Assembly: GCF_001039355.2 (NCBI RefSeq)
Contig: NW_019775519.1
Coordinates: forward strand, 134,740 to 198,739
DNA from: Lingula anatina
Lineage: Eukaryota > Brachiopoda > Lingulata > Lingulida > Lingulidae
DNA length: 64,000 nt
Reading direction: 5' to 3'
Shown here: in pieces, positions 1-14,400 of the stretch
Layout: each line of letters opens with the position of its first letter
How positions within the stretch are numbered: position 1 is the stretch's first letter
Notes under the pieces: generated by a model
Databases searched by the model: none
The model's input: the letters and a program-made list of their open reading frames with translations, nothing else
What the model was told of the DNA's origin: nothing
Position numbers and translations under genes: made by a program

Positions 1-44
1 ACAAAAACTAAAAAAGAAACCTCTTCACCACAAAGTTCATATTG

Positions 45-993
45 CACTGTGCCATAAACTTGGGTTTTATTTTCTGACACTTTAAAAACATTAAACATTA
101 CAGCACAAACATAGTTAAGCCTTAAATCATATATGTCACAGTTAAAAGTATAAATAATGGCACTTAATTTGTCTTTTGGCATAACTCTTCATAACATTGC
201 TAAGACAATGCAATAAATATCTAGCTGGTCTTTTCCAATTCCTTCACACATTATATTCAACTAAGCATGCACGATGTATATAAGTTAATAAAATGTATTT
301 AATAATATTATTAATCATGTATACGACTTGGTATAAAGTAATGATATAATACATGCTGCAACAAATGTCATTGCATGACCAATTGTCTACAATACATTTC
401 AAGAAAAATGTGTAATTAATATATGAAATAGCAAATGCGAATAATATAAATAGTAAGGCAGCACTACACCAAACTGTTACTTCCTTGTTAAAATGCACTT
501 GAAAATTGCGTAAAGAACATCAAATAAATGAATAATATGTATACTTATAATTCAATCTCAGAAAAAGTGTTTTGTTTCAGTCAATTCTACTCGTGATTCG
601 TTGAACAATACATGTTAACAGATACAGATATATAACATATGTGCTAGCTATGAGCCCTACCCTCAAGGTAACTGATATCCAGAAACTACTCTACTAGAAT
701 TCTGCAAGACTCGTGCTGTCTATTTTGTCTCATAAATAGAGATTCAGCTCAAACTTTAATACTATATCTCAAATGTTTAATATATCACATTTCAACATTG
801 GCAAGTTTACCAAGTCTAAATACTATAAACCAATTATTTCTGATCACTAGTCTTTGCACAATTTGATGGAAACACCTTAAAACTTTTTTTTTCTAAATTC
901 ACATTGCCTCAGTGAAATTTACCAATTCCACTGACATGTTTACTCAGGTGTTTTAACATTATCATGTAAATCATGATGTGGAAGTCTTTCCTA
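45..993 (-). other. 3' UTR and polyadenylation signal of the giant receptor gene
   Basis: From the TAA at 994-996 the minus strand runs AT-rich and non-coding. An AATAAA (plus-strand tttatt, 66-71) lies about 920 nt downstream and is the only canonical hexamer I noticed in this stretch, so cleavage near 45-50 is the inference. No coding signal was seen in this region on either strand. Confidence 0.5.
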
Positions 994-2472
994 TTATCTC
1001 CTAGGTCCTTTGCTGTGCACTATTTGCAACATAATAAGTTTTCTTGATGCAAACTTGTCACCCAGTGCCACTATGGTCTTCTTGTCACTGCTTATCTTCA
1101 CTGTGAAGACATCAATACCTGTGTAGAAGTTGCAGATCTCTTTGCCCGACTTCATCTTCCACAAGCGTATGGTGCAGTCGCGAGATCCAGAGACAATGAA
1201 GTCATTATCTGGGGAGATGGCTGCACACCAAACCTAAAAAAAGGAGCACGATTTGTAAATAAAAGGTTTTTCACGAAGTTAATCTAAACATGCAACTTCC
1301 CTGTTTTGGCATGTAAATTGTAAACCATTGAAATTCATGCAGTTTTAAGTGATATTACAAGGGAAATATATAGATGTTAAAAAAAATTAAAACCAACATT
1401 AAACAGAAACTAACCTTTTGCATTTTTTGTCTTTATACATAAGTTTTGTTTCAAGCATTATATGCATAGGAAAAAATTATAACACACTACAAATAACAAT
1501 GAACAAACCTCATCTGCGTGGCCCCGAAGATTGTGTTCCATTTTCTCTGTAGCTGTATTCCAAACTTTAAGAGTTCCATCTGAAGAGGCTGATACAAGAT
1601 GCTTTCCATCAGGAGACAAAACAACAGCCCTAACCTCACCAGTGTGGGCAACAGTGTTAGAAACCCCTCTGCCCATTGTTGTGGTGTCCCCTCCAGTAAT
1701 CAGCTGTCTGAGTGCTTTACCGGTTCTCAAACTCCATATGGTAAGTTCTCCCTTGCGTGTACCTGTAACTGCCTCGTGGTTATCCAGAACAGCAGTACAT
1801 TCAGGTTCTGCGTCAAGGGCCAAGATTTTGGGCTCGGCAGTGTTGTATGGGCTGGTGAGATCAAAGACCAAGAAGTTGGCATTTCCATCATAGGAATTGT
1901 GGAACCCAGCCACAGCATACCGGTTGTCTGGAGAGAGGGCAAGGAAGCTAACACTATCAGCTATCCCTATAGCACCCTCATACTTGAACTCACGGATAAC
2001 TTCATTTCCAGGGAGATCGTAGACAATAACACTGGTGCTGTTTCCAAAACGATCTGTGCGTGCAAAGACGACCTTTTCTCCATCATTCATCATACAACTG
2101 GCTGTGCAAAGCTCTGGATGGGGCATGTCAAGGGGCATTCCTGTGTCAAAGTCCCAGATCTGAAATAATAATATAAAACATTACTCTTTAACAATGCTTT
2201 ATCTTTTCTTTTTCTTTCCCTAATATTTATGCTAACGTTAAAAGTTTCCAATCTAATAAGTTAAAAACCTTGTGAAATTTCATACTACATTTCTATTGTG
2301 TTCATACCTGTAGTTTCCTGTATGGAACATGGTTTCCAGCTTGGACATCATTCATATCTAAATGAACTGGTTCAGCACCAACTTGACCAACTAACAAGGA
2401 ATCATTCATGGCAAGATGGAGATCAGTAGAGGCCATGTCATCTCCCTTCATAATACGCACCAGTTCACCATT
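994..2472 (-). CDS. Exons 21-23: C-terminal WD40 beta-propeller
   Basis: Exons 2308-2472, 1509-2159 and 994-1233, all phase 0, continue the propeller started at the end of exon 20. Blade-closing dipeptides are visible: IWDF, VYDL, VFDL, IWSL, VWNT and LWKM. Canonical strand motifs include VRAVVLSPDGKHLVSASSDG, then AHTGE and GHADEVWCAAISPDN with SGSRDCTIRLW. I count seven or eight blades over about 390 residues, enough for one closed propeller. The protein ends ...SKGPRR at the TAA 994-996, without a neurexin-type PDZ ligand. The splice between HADE (exon 22) and VWCAA (exon 23) reconstructs a perfect WD repeat, strong support for the model. Confidence 0.88.
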
Positions 2473-5400
2473 CTGAAATAGACAAAATCAGTATTTGAGT
2501 TGAAAGAGCTTGTTGGTCTCATTTCAAAATATTTCAAAATAATTTCACAGATAAAGTAATTGTCCTAATGAACAGTAGCATTTGTTTGTTTTTAAAACAA
2601 CTAATAATTAAGTAGACATTTAGGTAACTTACACTCATGTCCCAAATTTGGGGAGGTCCACAGCTTGAGCCTGTCACCACATAGCGGCCATTATTGGTCA
2701 GTAGGCAGGTATCCACCTTGATTTCTTCAGACAGAGTCAGGAATGGAACAGGCACTCCTCCAGCAGCCTGGTTTATACCCATCATCTGAATATTCCCACC
2801 ACCTCCTGTAGTCATGGTGCTTTCCATCTGGTAGTTGTAGGAAGAGGAGCCCATGGTGCCCATGCCATAGCCAGCACCTGTGCCATAGCCAGCATTGCCA
2901 CCAGTCATAGACCCTCCTGCATCACTCATACTGTAACTTCTACCACCAGCTCCAGCACCTGTGGTACCATAACCACCTGCACCAGCCCCTGCTCCATAGC
3001 CACCATATGTAGCAGATTCATAGGACTGGGTTTGCATGGATTCCTGCATAAAGTTGCCAGTTCCATACCCAGCACCTGCACCATATCCAGCTCCTGCTCC
3101 TGTTCCGTAGCCTGCACCTGCTCCTGCTCCATATGCACCTGCATCAGTTATGTCAGTATTGGCTGCATCATATACCGAGATTACTCCGTGTCTGCCTCCT
3201 GCATTTCCACCTGCTCCAGCTATGGCAGCAAAATAGTTTTCAGCAGCTGCTCCACCTCCACTACCTGCTGCAGCTCCATTAGCATCAGCTTTGACCCCAG
3301 CTCCAGCACCAGCTCCAGCACCTGCACCCTCTCCTACCAGAGCTGCACCACTTGGCGAAGAGATCGATGAAATACCACCTCCTCCAGCTTTGCCACCACC
3401 ACATGGAATCAAACCAGGTTTGCACTTGTATAATGCCCATGCTATTGCACTGCCAAGAAGCATAAGTCCTAGTAGAGTGCCTGCTATTGCTCCAACTAGA
3501 GGACCTACCGCAGCACCAGATCCACCAGCTCCAGCAACAACTGCAGCTGGTGCCAGGGCAGCAGCTCCAACCTGTCCAGCACCACCAAATGCAGTACCAG
3601 GCACACCTATCACATTACCTGCAGCTCCACTACCAGCAGCCCCAGCACCACCCATGCCATTTGGAAGTTTCCCAGGTTGCACAACTGGGCCACCTACAAC
3701 AACTATGGGGCCTGGTGTTTCAGTAAATGGACCTTGGCCAGCTACATTGATACCTGCAACACGGACATAGTAACCCTTTCCCACTTGACGATCTTTAATG
3801 ACTTGAGAAAGTGATGTACCTGGGATGAAGTTGTACAAAACCCAGTCATCAGCTGATGACAGTCTGGATTCCAGTATATATCTGTCTATAACAGCACCGC
3901 CAAGGTCTACTGGCTCCTCCCACGAGGCAATCAGCCCATTTCCTTCGGATTTTACTATAAGGTTCCTTGGTGCACTTGGAGGCTTGATCGAGGTCTGAAT
4001 GACGATTCTTTCGTTTCCTTCCTTTGGTTCACCTCTACCAATGGCATTCTTTGCAGAGACCCTCACAAGGTAGATGTGGCTTTCAGTTAAATTCCTGAGG
4101 AAATATTCCCTAATTCCACCGGCAGTCTTTCCGATTCTTTTCCAGCCACTTCCTGCCGTTTCATCTTTAATTTCAATTATATAGTTGGTAATGACTGAGT
4201 TTCCATCAAACAGAGGTTCTAACCATTCAACATGAACTTTGTCTGCTGTTGCAATTCCAACCACATGAACTTCCCTGGGAGCGAATGGAACATTGAGAGT
4301 TGGTTTCACCAAGTCAGTGCTCTTATAAGGTCCACTTCCTTTTTTATTCACTGCCTTTATTCTAACCCAGTAGCCCTTGTTTAGTTTAAGTCCATCGATG
4401 CGATGGGTACGTTTATCAGGACCAACTTCTGATGCTACTTTCCATCTATTAGTGCCTTCTTCCTTGATTTCGATGACATATCTGAGAATCTGTGAATTTC
4501 CATCCCAAATAGGCTTAACCCATTTGACTATCATGTGGGTGTCTTTCATCTCTTCTACATAAATATACTGTGGTTCCAGTGGTGTTTGAATGATATCTTT
4601 TGGTGTGACATATTCTGTCATCTGGTTGGGGTTGCTTCTGCCAATGACATTTTCAGCACTGATACGAACCAAATATGGTCGTTCTTCAAGCAGATTTGTT
4701 ATCCTGAAGAGTCTTACCTCAGCCCCAATGTCAGCTCCTCTGACAACCCAAGAACTACTATTCATGTCACGTGTCTCGACAATATAATGGATAATTGAAG
4801 ATCCTCCATCATAAATAGGTGCATCCCATGCTACCGTGATGCTGTTTCTGGTGACATTCATGACTCTCAAAGATTGTGGTGGAGTTGGTCTCTCTGCTTT
4901 ACTCTGGAAAAGGATGGGGCCAATGGTGAAGAATGGAGATTTTCCTTTTTCACTTTCTGCTGCTACTCTGAAAGAATAGTATTGACCAAGATCCAAATCT
5001 TTGAATTTGTACGTAGTTGTTTCATCACTAAGGGTCACTGGACTCATCCATCTGTTAGTATCAGCATCTTTGATTTGTAACACATATCTATCAAATGGAG
5101 GGTTTCCTGCGTATGTAGGAGGGAACCATCTGACAGTCATACTTTTCTCATCATAATCTTCAGCAATAACAGTCAGATCATTTGGAAGTTCTGGTGGAGT
5201 AGAGGCCACATCAACAAGTTGTGGGCCCAGCTGACTGAAGTCACCTCTGCCATACTTATTAACAGCAGCAACCCGTACATTGTAGTATTGTTTGTTGGTT
5301 AGGCCAGTTAGAGTTGTCCTAGTCACAGGTGCTGGGACTGTGGGGCCGTTTCTCCACCTTTCATCATTGATGTTCTGATACTGCACAAGATAATTTGTCA

Positions 5401-8400
5401 CAGGTCCACCACCCTCAAGTATAGGGGGTTGCCAGGTTAGGGTCAGACTGTCTTCACCAATGATAGAAAACACCAAGTCGCGGACACGGGATGGACGTGT
5501 GCCTTCAGCAGGAGTCACCTGAAAGACACTTGATGCCCAGTCACCAGGACCAACATCATTGATTGCCCTCACCCTGAATACATATCTGTCATCACTAATT
5601 AGATTAGATATCAGTTTGCTCAGTGTTATTCCATTAACTCTACCATGAGACTGAAATCTGTTGGGTGGATCTCTTTCATTTCTGCTCTCAATTTCGTAAT
5701 GGCGGATAATACCATTGGGTCGCTGTGGAGGTGACCAGTTCAGGACAAGGGATTCTGCTAATATGTTGGTAGGTCTCAAACCTTGTGGTGGACCAGGGCG
5801 TCTTCGTACAACTTCGGTTTTGAATCTGTCAATGATGGCTGGAGGGCTGCGCCCTTGGGCATTATAGGCATAGAGACGCACTGTATAGTATTTGTCTTCA
5901 ACCAAATTATTCAGTATGTACTGTGTTGTCCCTACTGAAAGCCGGTTCCCAACAGTGGTCCATGTAGGGTTGTCGAGGTCTCGGATGGCCACGTCATAAT
6001 ACAATATCTCAGATCCACCATTATCAGCTGGAGGCAGCCATTTGACAACAGCCCGTTCTGAAGTGACATCAGTGATCACAGGATTCCTTGGTGGTCCAGG
6101 TGTTGTTTTTTCAGTGAGTGTTTGGAAATCAGCAGGAACAGGAACGCTGTATCCATCAGAGTTGAGTGCAAACAACTGAGTATAATACTGCGTATTTGGG
6201 ATGAGGTTTGTGAAAGTGTGAGAGAAGATATCTGGTCCCATGTTTGCAGTCTCCCACACGCCCCCTTCTTGTTTGACCCTAATCAAATAACCCCTGAGGG
6301 GTGAACCTCCAGTGCTGGCGGGACTCTGCCAGGTGACCCTGGCATCTGTGGTCCTGACATCAACCTGGATTCCCTCTGGTGGCCCTGGGGGTCTTGGGGC
6401 TGCAGGAGAAAATTGAGGATTAAATAGTGTTTAACACTGGATGTTCAACTAATAGGCCCTATATTAAGGGAAAGGAGAAGTAAAATATCCACTTAAAATT
6501 CATTTGTTAGATTAAACAGAAAATACTGTTCTCTGATACATGTATCAGGCCAAACCGTTTATTTCAACTATGATTTGACTTTTACCCTTAAAATATAATT
6601 TAATCTGACATATATTCCATTGAATAATGGTGTCCACTGTTGATACATACCCCGTGTAGTTGTTGAAATAACAGGTGTAGTTGGGATTCTGAAAAAAAAA
6701 AAAAGAAGTGAAAATGTTACACAGCACGTGTATATAGGCACATGTTCTCACCGTAAAACATGCCAATAAGAAGTTACACAGTTGGATAAAGAGGGCGTCT
6801 CCAACCCCCCCCCCCAATCACATCCCCATCCAACCCCCCCCCCCACCCACCCCCACGACCACCCCAAAAATAAATGTTGTGGACTGAACACCCTCCCTCT
6901 GTCAAAAGAGAAGAAAATAACATGTCATGGCTAGAAAAAGGTAGCGCTATTTTATGTTTTATTAACAAAATCATAACACATGACTACAAAAGATATCATT
7001 TGCTAAAAAAAGAGAAGATTAATCAGTGGTACAGTTGTGCACATGGATAGTAACTTACACGTATGGCGGGAATGTAAAACGCACGGTCCCAGTGATAATG
7101 TCTGGATTGTCCTTGGCGTGATCCAGGACCCTCAACCTGTTATAGTTTACCCCTGAAAATAAGACATTAAACTTGTTGTACCTAGAATTGGACCCCAATT
7201 TGTAATTCACATTAACAAGTACATTGTACAAAAACAACCTGGTGTTAATAACTAGAGATTTTGTTTAATACAGTATAACTTTATTTGGTGTTAAAGGAAT
7301 TATGCCTAAGAGTGCAAAATATTTCATGTATTGGATTTTTATTCTGTTTTCTTTATTTCCCTTAATAGTCAATGTCATCTTCCTCATCTCCAAGTGCTCT
7401 ATTTAGTACAATACTGTTAATCCGGTTAATGCTACATTAATAGGAAAGTCCGTCATAAATGCTGTTTAATTTTCACCAGTAATTTACCTGAGATAATTCC
7501 TGTGAAATAGTCAATAATATTTCCTCTGGAGTCCAGGTTTCCTCCTACTTTTATCTCCTTCAGGAGATTGAAAAATGTCATCACTCCACTACCTGAATGA
7601 CAGAGAATGGTGTGCAATTATGAAAGTATTCATAAAACGTCATTATCAGATGTTAAAGTGAAAAAAGTATATAAGAAGGCGTTTTACATGGAACTTATAT
7701 AAAATTTGTAAATAATGACGTTAAATATTTTTAAAACTCACTGGGTCTAATCGCTCTTGTTGGTAAGCTGTCAACTCGGAGGAATCCGTTGCGGCCATCT
7801 CTTGTAAAACGCACGATATGATAGTTGCCGTCATTGAATCTCCGCCTGTCCTCCACGACTCTCTGGACGCCGTCGCCAATGTCATAAGTAGCAACCACAT
7901 AGCCGTTTTCCTGGAATGAATCGTAAGTTTCAAATATCTTATATCGGAGGCAGACCTAGTGGGTTGAGGGGGGGGGAGGGGGGGTCCCTCCCCAAAAAAT
8001 TAATTCAGTCTCCGTAGTCGCACAATAGTAGAGATTTAGAATGTAATCAATAGGCCTAAGCGCAACAGTTAAAGGTTAATATTACCATTTCAGAAGTAAA
8101 AAAATTAAATTCAATCTACCAATTTTATTTAAATTGTTTTAATGGCTAATAAACATCCGGCGATGAATTCTGATAAAATCTATAAAGAGAATGATTTATG
8201 AAGTTCACTTACAAGTTTGAGCTCTATAAAGTCCCCGCCTGCGCCGTCTGAACGAAGCAGGGTCCCGTCAGGATAGTTGGTGATGAACCCGAGGGCGATG
8301 TCATCCTTACTGGACGGGGTGGGGTCGTTGATACGGTACACGATGATTCCCTTCGTGAAGGAGAACGAAGTGCTGTCTGCAATTTATAAATAAAAAATTA

Positions 8401-11400
8401 ATCTAAATAATATCATATACATGTAACTTCGAAAAATGATTATAAATAATAATTGAGTAAAATCACTCGGTCGTGAAATCTCGAAGGTGCATTCAATATA
8501 TTTATTAAGGTAATATGATTCATTTCACGATAATAGGCCTATCTGTGTCACGGGATATAAATTTTCAACATATTCTACTAAGAGAAAATCCCTGCACTTT
8601 CTTTAAAAAAAAAACTCACAGAATACACGTGTATTACATGATAATTACGTACCCTCTGTACATCTATCTCCAGTATAGGAGGTCATGTTACAGTCACAGT
8701 AGAACCCATTTGGAAGTTGAATACACTCTCCTGAATTCTTGCATGTGTCGTCAGCACACATTGCAATTGGACCTGTGTAAAATGAATCCAGAGAATTTTA
8801 AAAAAAGTCTTTATGGTACCTGCATCCTTTCAAATTACGGCATATCTTATATGCTTTCCAAACAAGCGTGCCTTATTTTGAAAATTTGACACCATTTACA
8901 CCTGCTAAATAAAGAAAACATTTTAAACAGTTAGGTTATCGTTTACGGTATGAAACACGACAGTACCAGTGTTGTATTTTTTTTTTTAGATCTATGCACT
9001 AAGCAAGACTGTATGTACCATCCAGTGCACCTCGCTAACAGAAGTTTTTAGTGAAACTGCTCATCCTTCTCAACATAATAAACTTTCTACACTACAGAAA
9101 ACTATTCTGATCTTGTCCCTGCAAAGACCGTTCTTACATATTTCCATTATTCCACCACAGCAGAAAAAGGAAATACCAGTAATAATTTAAACAATCAAAA
9201 AGGACGCAAACGTTACCAAAGAAAAGGGGACATTATTCGCGGAGTCTGTAGGACAAAGACTCGCACTCACCTGTGCAACCTACGCTAACTTGGCCTGCAC
9301 CTGCTCGGACCAGGTCAGGTTTCGATCCCTGGCCAAAAGTGAGATCATCGAAACAGCCCTGGAACCCGCGCCGAGATGTGATAACCCTTGGGAGTTGATT
9401 ATACATATTCTCGGGCACGCCCCCGATGAAGAGACCCCCTCGAAGGCTGAAAGTCCCCGTCTGTTGTTGACTGATAGTTCTTCGCTCATAAATGTTGTCC
9501 ACGCCGACGACCCACTCCGTTGGCGACGTTTGTTGGATTTCCACAAGATGCCACCTGTTGTCATTCAGTGGCCCCTTCTTGATATTCTTAATTTTCACTG
9601 GTCCAGAGTTACCGTTGTTAAATGAAAAGCTTATGTAGCCTCCTTCTAACTCTACGGCGATGAAATCATCATTAGCACCCCGACCATTGAAAAGAATTAG
9701 GCCGTCGGTGTTATTGGTGCGGAAGGCAAATTTCAGGTTGTTCAAATCACTGTTGCGGAGATCGTCTATTGAGACGTGTGTCTGGTGGGAACGGAAAGTG
9801 ACGGGATAGTTGGGCACGTAGTAAATTCTCAGATCTTTGAAGTCGATAATGATATTATCGGGTAGCTCAGCCAAGTGCATGTTTTTGATGTAGCCATTGA
9901 ATATGTCAGAGGGGCGTAGGTTCTGTATGCTGCCGCCTGGATATCCGATATTAATGCGAGCGATGTCCAGTAAGTATCCTTCGCCGGGTAATGTGTCTGT
10001 AAGAAAACGGGGAAATATTAGCGGTCTCTCTCTCACTGCCACGCACGCACACACATAAATTAACACACTTAACATGCTGATAGAAGTGACATCCGTGTAG
10101 ACTTTGAAATGAAGTATGAAGGCATCTATAACTTACATTTTTGATGAGCGTCATTGTCAATCCAGAACTCGAGTTGTTCACCGCGTCTTTTGACGTGGAG
10201 AGTATGCCAATTGCCATCGTTCAGATTATTTCCAGCATACATGGGGTTCTGAAAACAGTTACACATAATATTTTAATATTAAAATTATTAAAATATAGGC
10301 CTATGTGTCGTTATTCATCTTTTTCAAATGAATATTCTATAGTAAACTTTATCGCTTTATTCATATTTCATAAAAGAATTTATCTACTACTGCGTTTAAA
10401 TAATATTGGTTTCATTTATGCTGTGATAGATGCATTTCCTTTTTTATGATATTGTCATATTTTGTACAATTGCGTAAGATAACTGTAGACGTCATTTATC
10501 TTTATGAAGAGAGAAATGTAATTTCATGTTTATTTTGGCCAGGGTCATCAACGTACATGAAGCTTGGGTGTATGCAAACTTACTATTTCACGTCCACCAA
10601 GATTTGTCATGAGTTTAGCTCTCCCGTTTTCAAGGGCAACCTTCATGTAGGTATTGGTCCGCCCTCCATCATAGGTGTTGAACAAAACGCCATTTCTCTC
10701 TGTTGTCAGGAAACGTAAGCTGATATCGTTTTTGTGGGTGTGAAGAGACGGGAAGATATCCACGTAAACTCCAGTTCGGCCGTCAAATCTCCCAATGGGT
10801 GCAACTGTAAGGTACGATTATCCAAGTGAGGGTGACATGTCAAAAAGGCTATCGTGTCAATGCAATGTTTTACAATGTCAAATTCACAGGTTTTACGTTG
10901 AGTTTAATATGGATATTAGGATAGGTTTGATATTCAAACCAGAAATGTTTGCTGAAGTCAGTTTTAGTGTGTGTGTGTGTGTCTGTGTGTGTGTGTGTGT
11001 GTTACATGTAGTGTGTGTGTGCGTGTGTGCAAGTGTGAAATGGTGAGTACTATGTATTGAGAGCAAAATCAGCATAAATAAAACAATTTAAATGCGTTTT
11101 AATTTTCCTTACGTTGTTCACAGTTACGCCCTCTGTAGTCAGTGGCGGTGCAGTCACATTCGTATCTATCCCACCGGTCATGACACACCCCTCCATTCAA
11201 ACATGGCTGACTTCTACAACGGGTCGGCATTGAGAAGCAACCCTCCTGTATTCCACCTGTGCGAACACTCTGTTGGGCAGCCAGCTGTTTGATATCAACG
11301 TATTTTCCATTGACCACAAAATCTGAAATACAACCCACATAGCCTTTACGAGCCCATGTCTTCCAAGGGAGAAGCGAATTGGTTGTATACCTATACCCGC

Positions 11401-14400
11401 CAATGTACGTCAGTTCACCCAAGTTGAATCCGCTGCCTAGTCTTGGAACGCGTACGTTCCTCCTGTTGCCGTCTAGCTCTGTCGTCAAACCAAAGCTGTT
11501 GCGTTGAATTTTCACCCTATGTGGTTGACCATCGTTTACCATAGTATCAGAAAACGCTTCTCTCATGGTCTCTCCGGCACGCTCAGCAACCAACCAAAGT
11601 TTTCCATCCATAATTTCAATTGCCAGGAAATCATCCGAACCTGTTCTTGCCTTGTTTATCAATATAAGACCTTCGGGTTCAACCGTCCTCATAGTGAATG
11701 ATATTTCGTCAGCAGACCGACCAAATTTAGGTGGATTGTTGGTGGTATAGATAAAGGCAGCTTCGTCCGTGAAGGTAACTGGAGTTGGAATGGCTGATGT
11801 TGGCGGTGGTGGAGTAGGGAAGTATTTTCTCACACCGTCGACCTCGATGATGACATTCTGCACTCCAGGAATGTAATTTGGAAGGGTGTTTTGAAGGAAA
11901 GCTGTCATCAGATTCAGTGGGATGGGGAACCTGTTTCCATTTATGATTACCTGTAACAATAAGGAACCAAATCAATACGTGTGTGTTTGTGTGTTGTATT
12001 ACTTTTATTGAGAAAAATCATTAAGAACAGACGATTTATCAGAATGGTCAGTATTCCTCATTATTAATTCTAACATCATGTAAATAAAGTAAGAAGACAT
12101 ATTCTTATGTAAGGAATTATAGAACAGGACTTATTATGACAGTACACATGTCCGTTTTAATCATGTACTACTTTATTAATTATGAATAGATTTCAAATCA
12201 CGTGTCTAGGTATTACCTCTGTTATTCTGCCACTCAGCCCCCTATTTACCGCTCCGTCCGTGAAGGCTGACACGTCAGGGTGACCGCCGAGGTAGACGGT
12301 GTCCCTGTCGATCAGCCGGAACGGGCGCTCGAACCTGATGTTTCTGTCGCCTTGGGCTCCGTCCACGGATATAGACACCTGTAAAGTTACGTACAAAAGG
12401 AAAACGTGCGAAGAAAACATTTTTCTATTTGTAAAAATGAACAATCGATCTTTTAGACGGGTTGTCCATTATCAAAACACAAATTATTAATATTCCAGTC
12501 ATTCACTTGGGCAACTATTTATTTTTAGTTGTTACCTGAAATTAGATAAAATGTGTTCGGGTATAAGGGTGTCATTTAAAGAAGGACCTTCTTCAAACAC
12601 GTTTTAACATACAAATACAATAGTTTACTGGAATTATTTTACGAATTAGGTTTACATCTTTCTAATGTGTACTGTTAATGAGTGTACTGTGTAAGATTTA
12701 ATGATCCGACATTATTTTTGCTTTGGACAATCTCTGCATGGGAAGAAACACCACTGTAACGATCACTTTAAATACTTTGCCATTCAATAAAATGATCTCA
12801 CCACTCGCCCATCCCGTGTTATGACTGCCCTGTGGAGTCGACCGTCGGCGAAGTTCCCAGAGCGTGGGGCCACACTGAGAAGTTGGCTCAAACCATCGGG
12901 GAAGGTGACACCCATTTGGAGAATACCTCTCTGAATGAAAAATTTAGTTTTAACTGTCCCCTGGATATTTCCACAGACGTTTTGACAGCATGGATCATTT
13001 CGATAAGGGGATGTTAGTTAATTTTTTTACAGCAATATGTAGAATTATTTTTATCTGGTTTCTCTTTTAAATCTTCAGTACAAAAATATACCGATTGTAA
13101 TCTTTCTCCCAATAAAATACGAATACGAAAATGTATTATTATTATTATTATTATTCAATTTCTAGACAATTTACCTTGAGCGCCAAGTAAATCTTCCTGT
13201 TATCATTTTCACTGGACCAGATAAGACCATCAGGGTAGTTGGCAACGAAGTCGATGGAAAGCGTCTCCCTGTCGTTTTGAACATTAAAAATTGGGGGCAA
13301 GTTATAAATATGGTAAGGTATCCAGCGGTTGTTTCCGTCTTGATAGATGGCGTTAATTCTAGGCGGAGCAGGGGTTGTAATTGGCGCTGGAGTGGTTACT
13401 TGGAAAAGTGTAATTATACCCTTGCTGACCAAATAGTCTCTCTTGTAATTCCAGGTCTCAAAGTTATCAACTACCGCATCAATGTTAAGCATAGTCGGAG
13501 TTATCTTATTGGTGCCGATGAAAAAATGTTTGTTGTAGTCATTAGGGTCTTTTCTGATGATAGGGCGGACTCTTTGGTCCACTTTGGTGCCATTGATGTA
13601 CAAAATTAGACCATTTTCCCTGTCCCAAGATAAATCAACGTCATGCCACGATCCGGCATAGAAATCCGGTGTGGAAACTTCCCATGTCTGTGTCGGTGTG
13701 TTAAAAACTCCGTGCAGCCTTCCTTCTTTCCAGTAAACATTCACAGGGTTACTGTTTATAAAATACATGTTCTCGTTCAGAGTTTTGGGATTGGTCTTGA
13801 ATCTAAGGGTGTAACCATTGTAGCACTTCTGTGGGTTCCCGGCGCAAGTGAAGTTCCCACCAAAGTCAATATATTGATCTCTGGTGACGTAAATAGCATT
13901 GAATGGATCACCCGGTTGTGCAGGAACAACAGATGGCCTTCCACTTGCAGTGATCACCAAATTTGGATTTGGATTTGGGATAATATTACCATTGATAACA
14001 TCCATCTTAACAGTTTGGTTAGAGATAGACCTTCTTGCCAGTATGTCAAAGGCAATGAGCTGGTCAATCGGCGTGTACCAATACTGAAGTTCATCTATTA
14101 TAGCATTGGCGTAGTTTTCGCGTATCATGTAAGTATCCGTTTTACCAATGTACACGTTTCTGTTGGTGACCTCTCTATTGGGTTGAGTTGTGAAGACGGT
14201 TGTGCTGGCAACTTTCTGGTTATCCACGTACAGTTCCAATCCCTTAGTCGGATGCCAGGATATATCTACAAGATTCCAGTTGTCTTTACGGATTGCGTCC
14301 GTTGATACCTCCCACGTTCTATTCCTGTCGCTGAAGGTGACATGCACGCGGCCATTTCTGGTAAACACTTTATAGGCATCGCTGGAAAGGAAGTATGTGT

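Noticed and set aside
3487-3726. Gln/Leu-rich plus-strand ORF
   Set aside because: Another shadow of the same repetitive coding sequence; no initiation context and no domain.
3291-3770. Pro/Ala-rich 159-residue ORF on the plus strand
   Set aside because: Antisense shadow of the Gly/Ala-rich region of exon 20. GGN/GCN codons read antisense as Pro/Ala, and the minus frame has clear FN3/TM context.
13643-14305. 220-residue plus-strand ORF
   Set aside because: Antisense to LamGL exon 7, which has an unmistakable domain pattern and splice sites on the minus strand.
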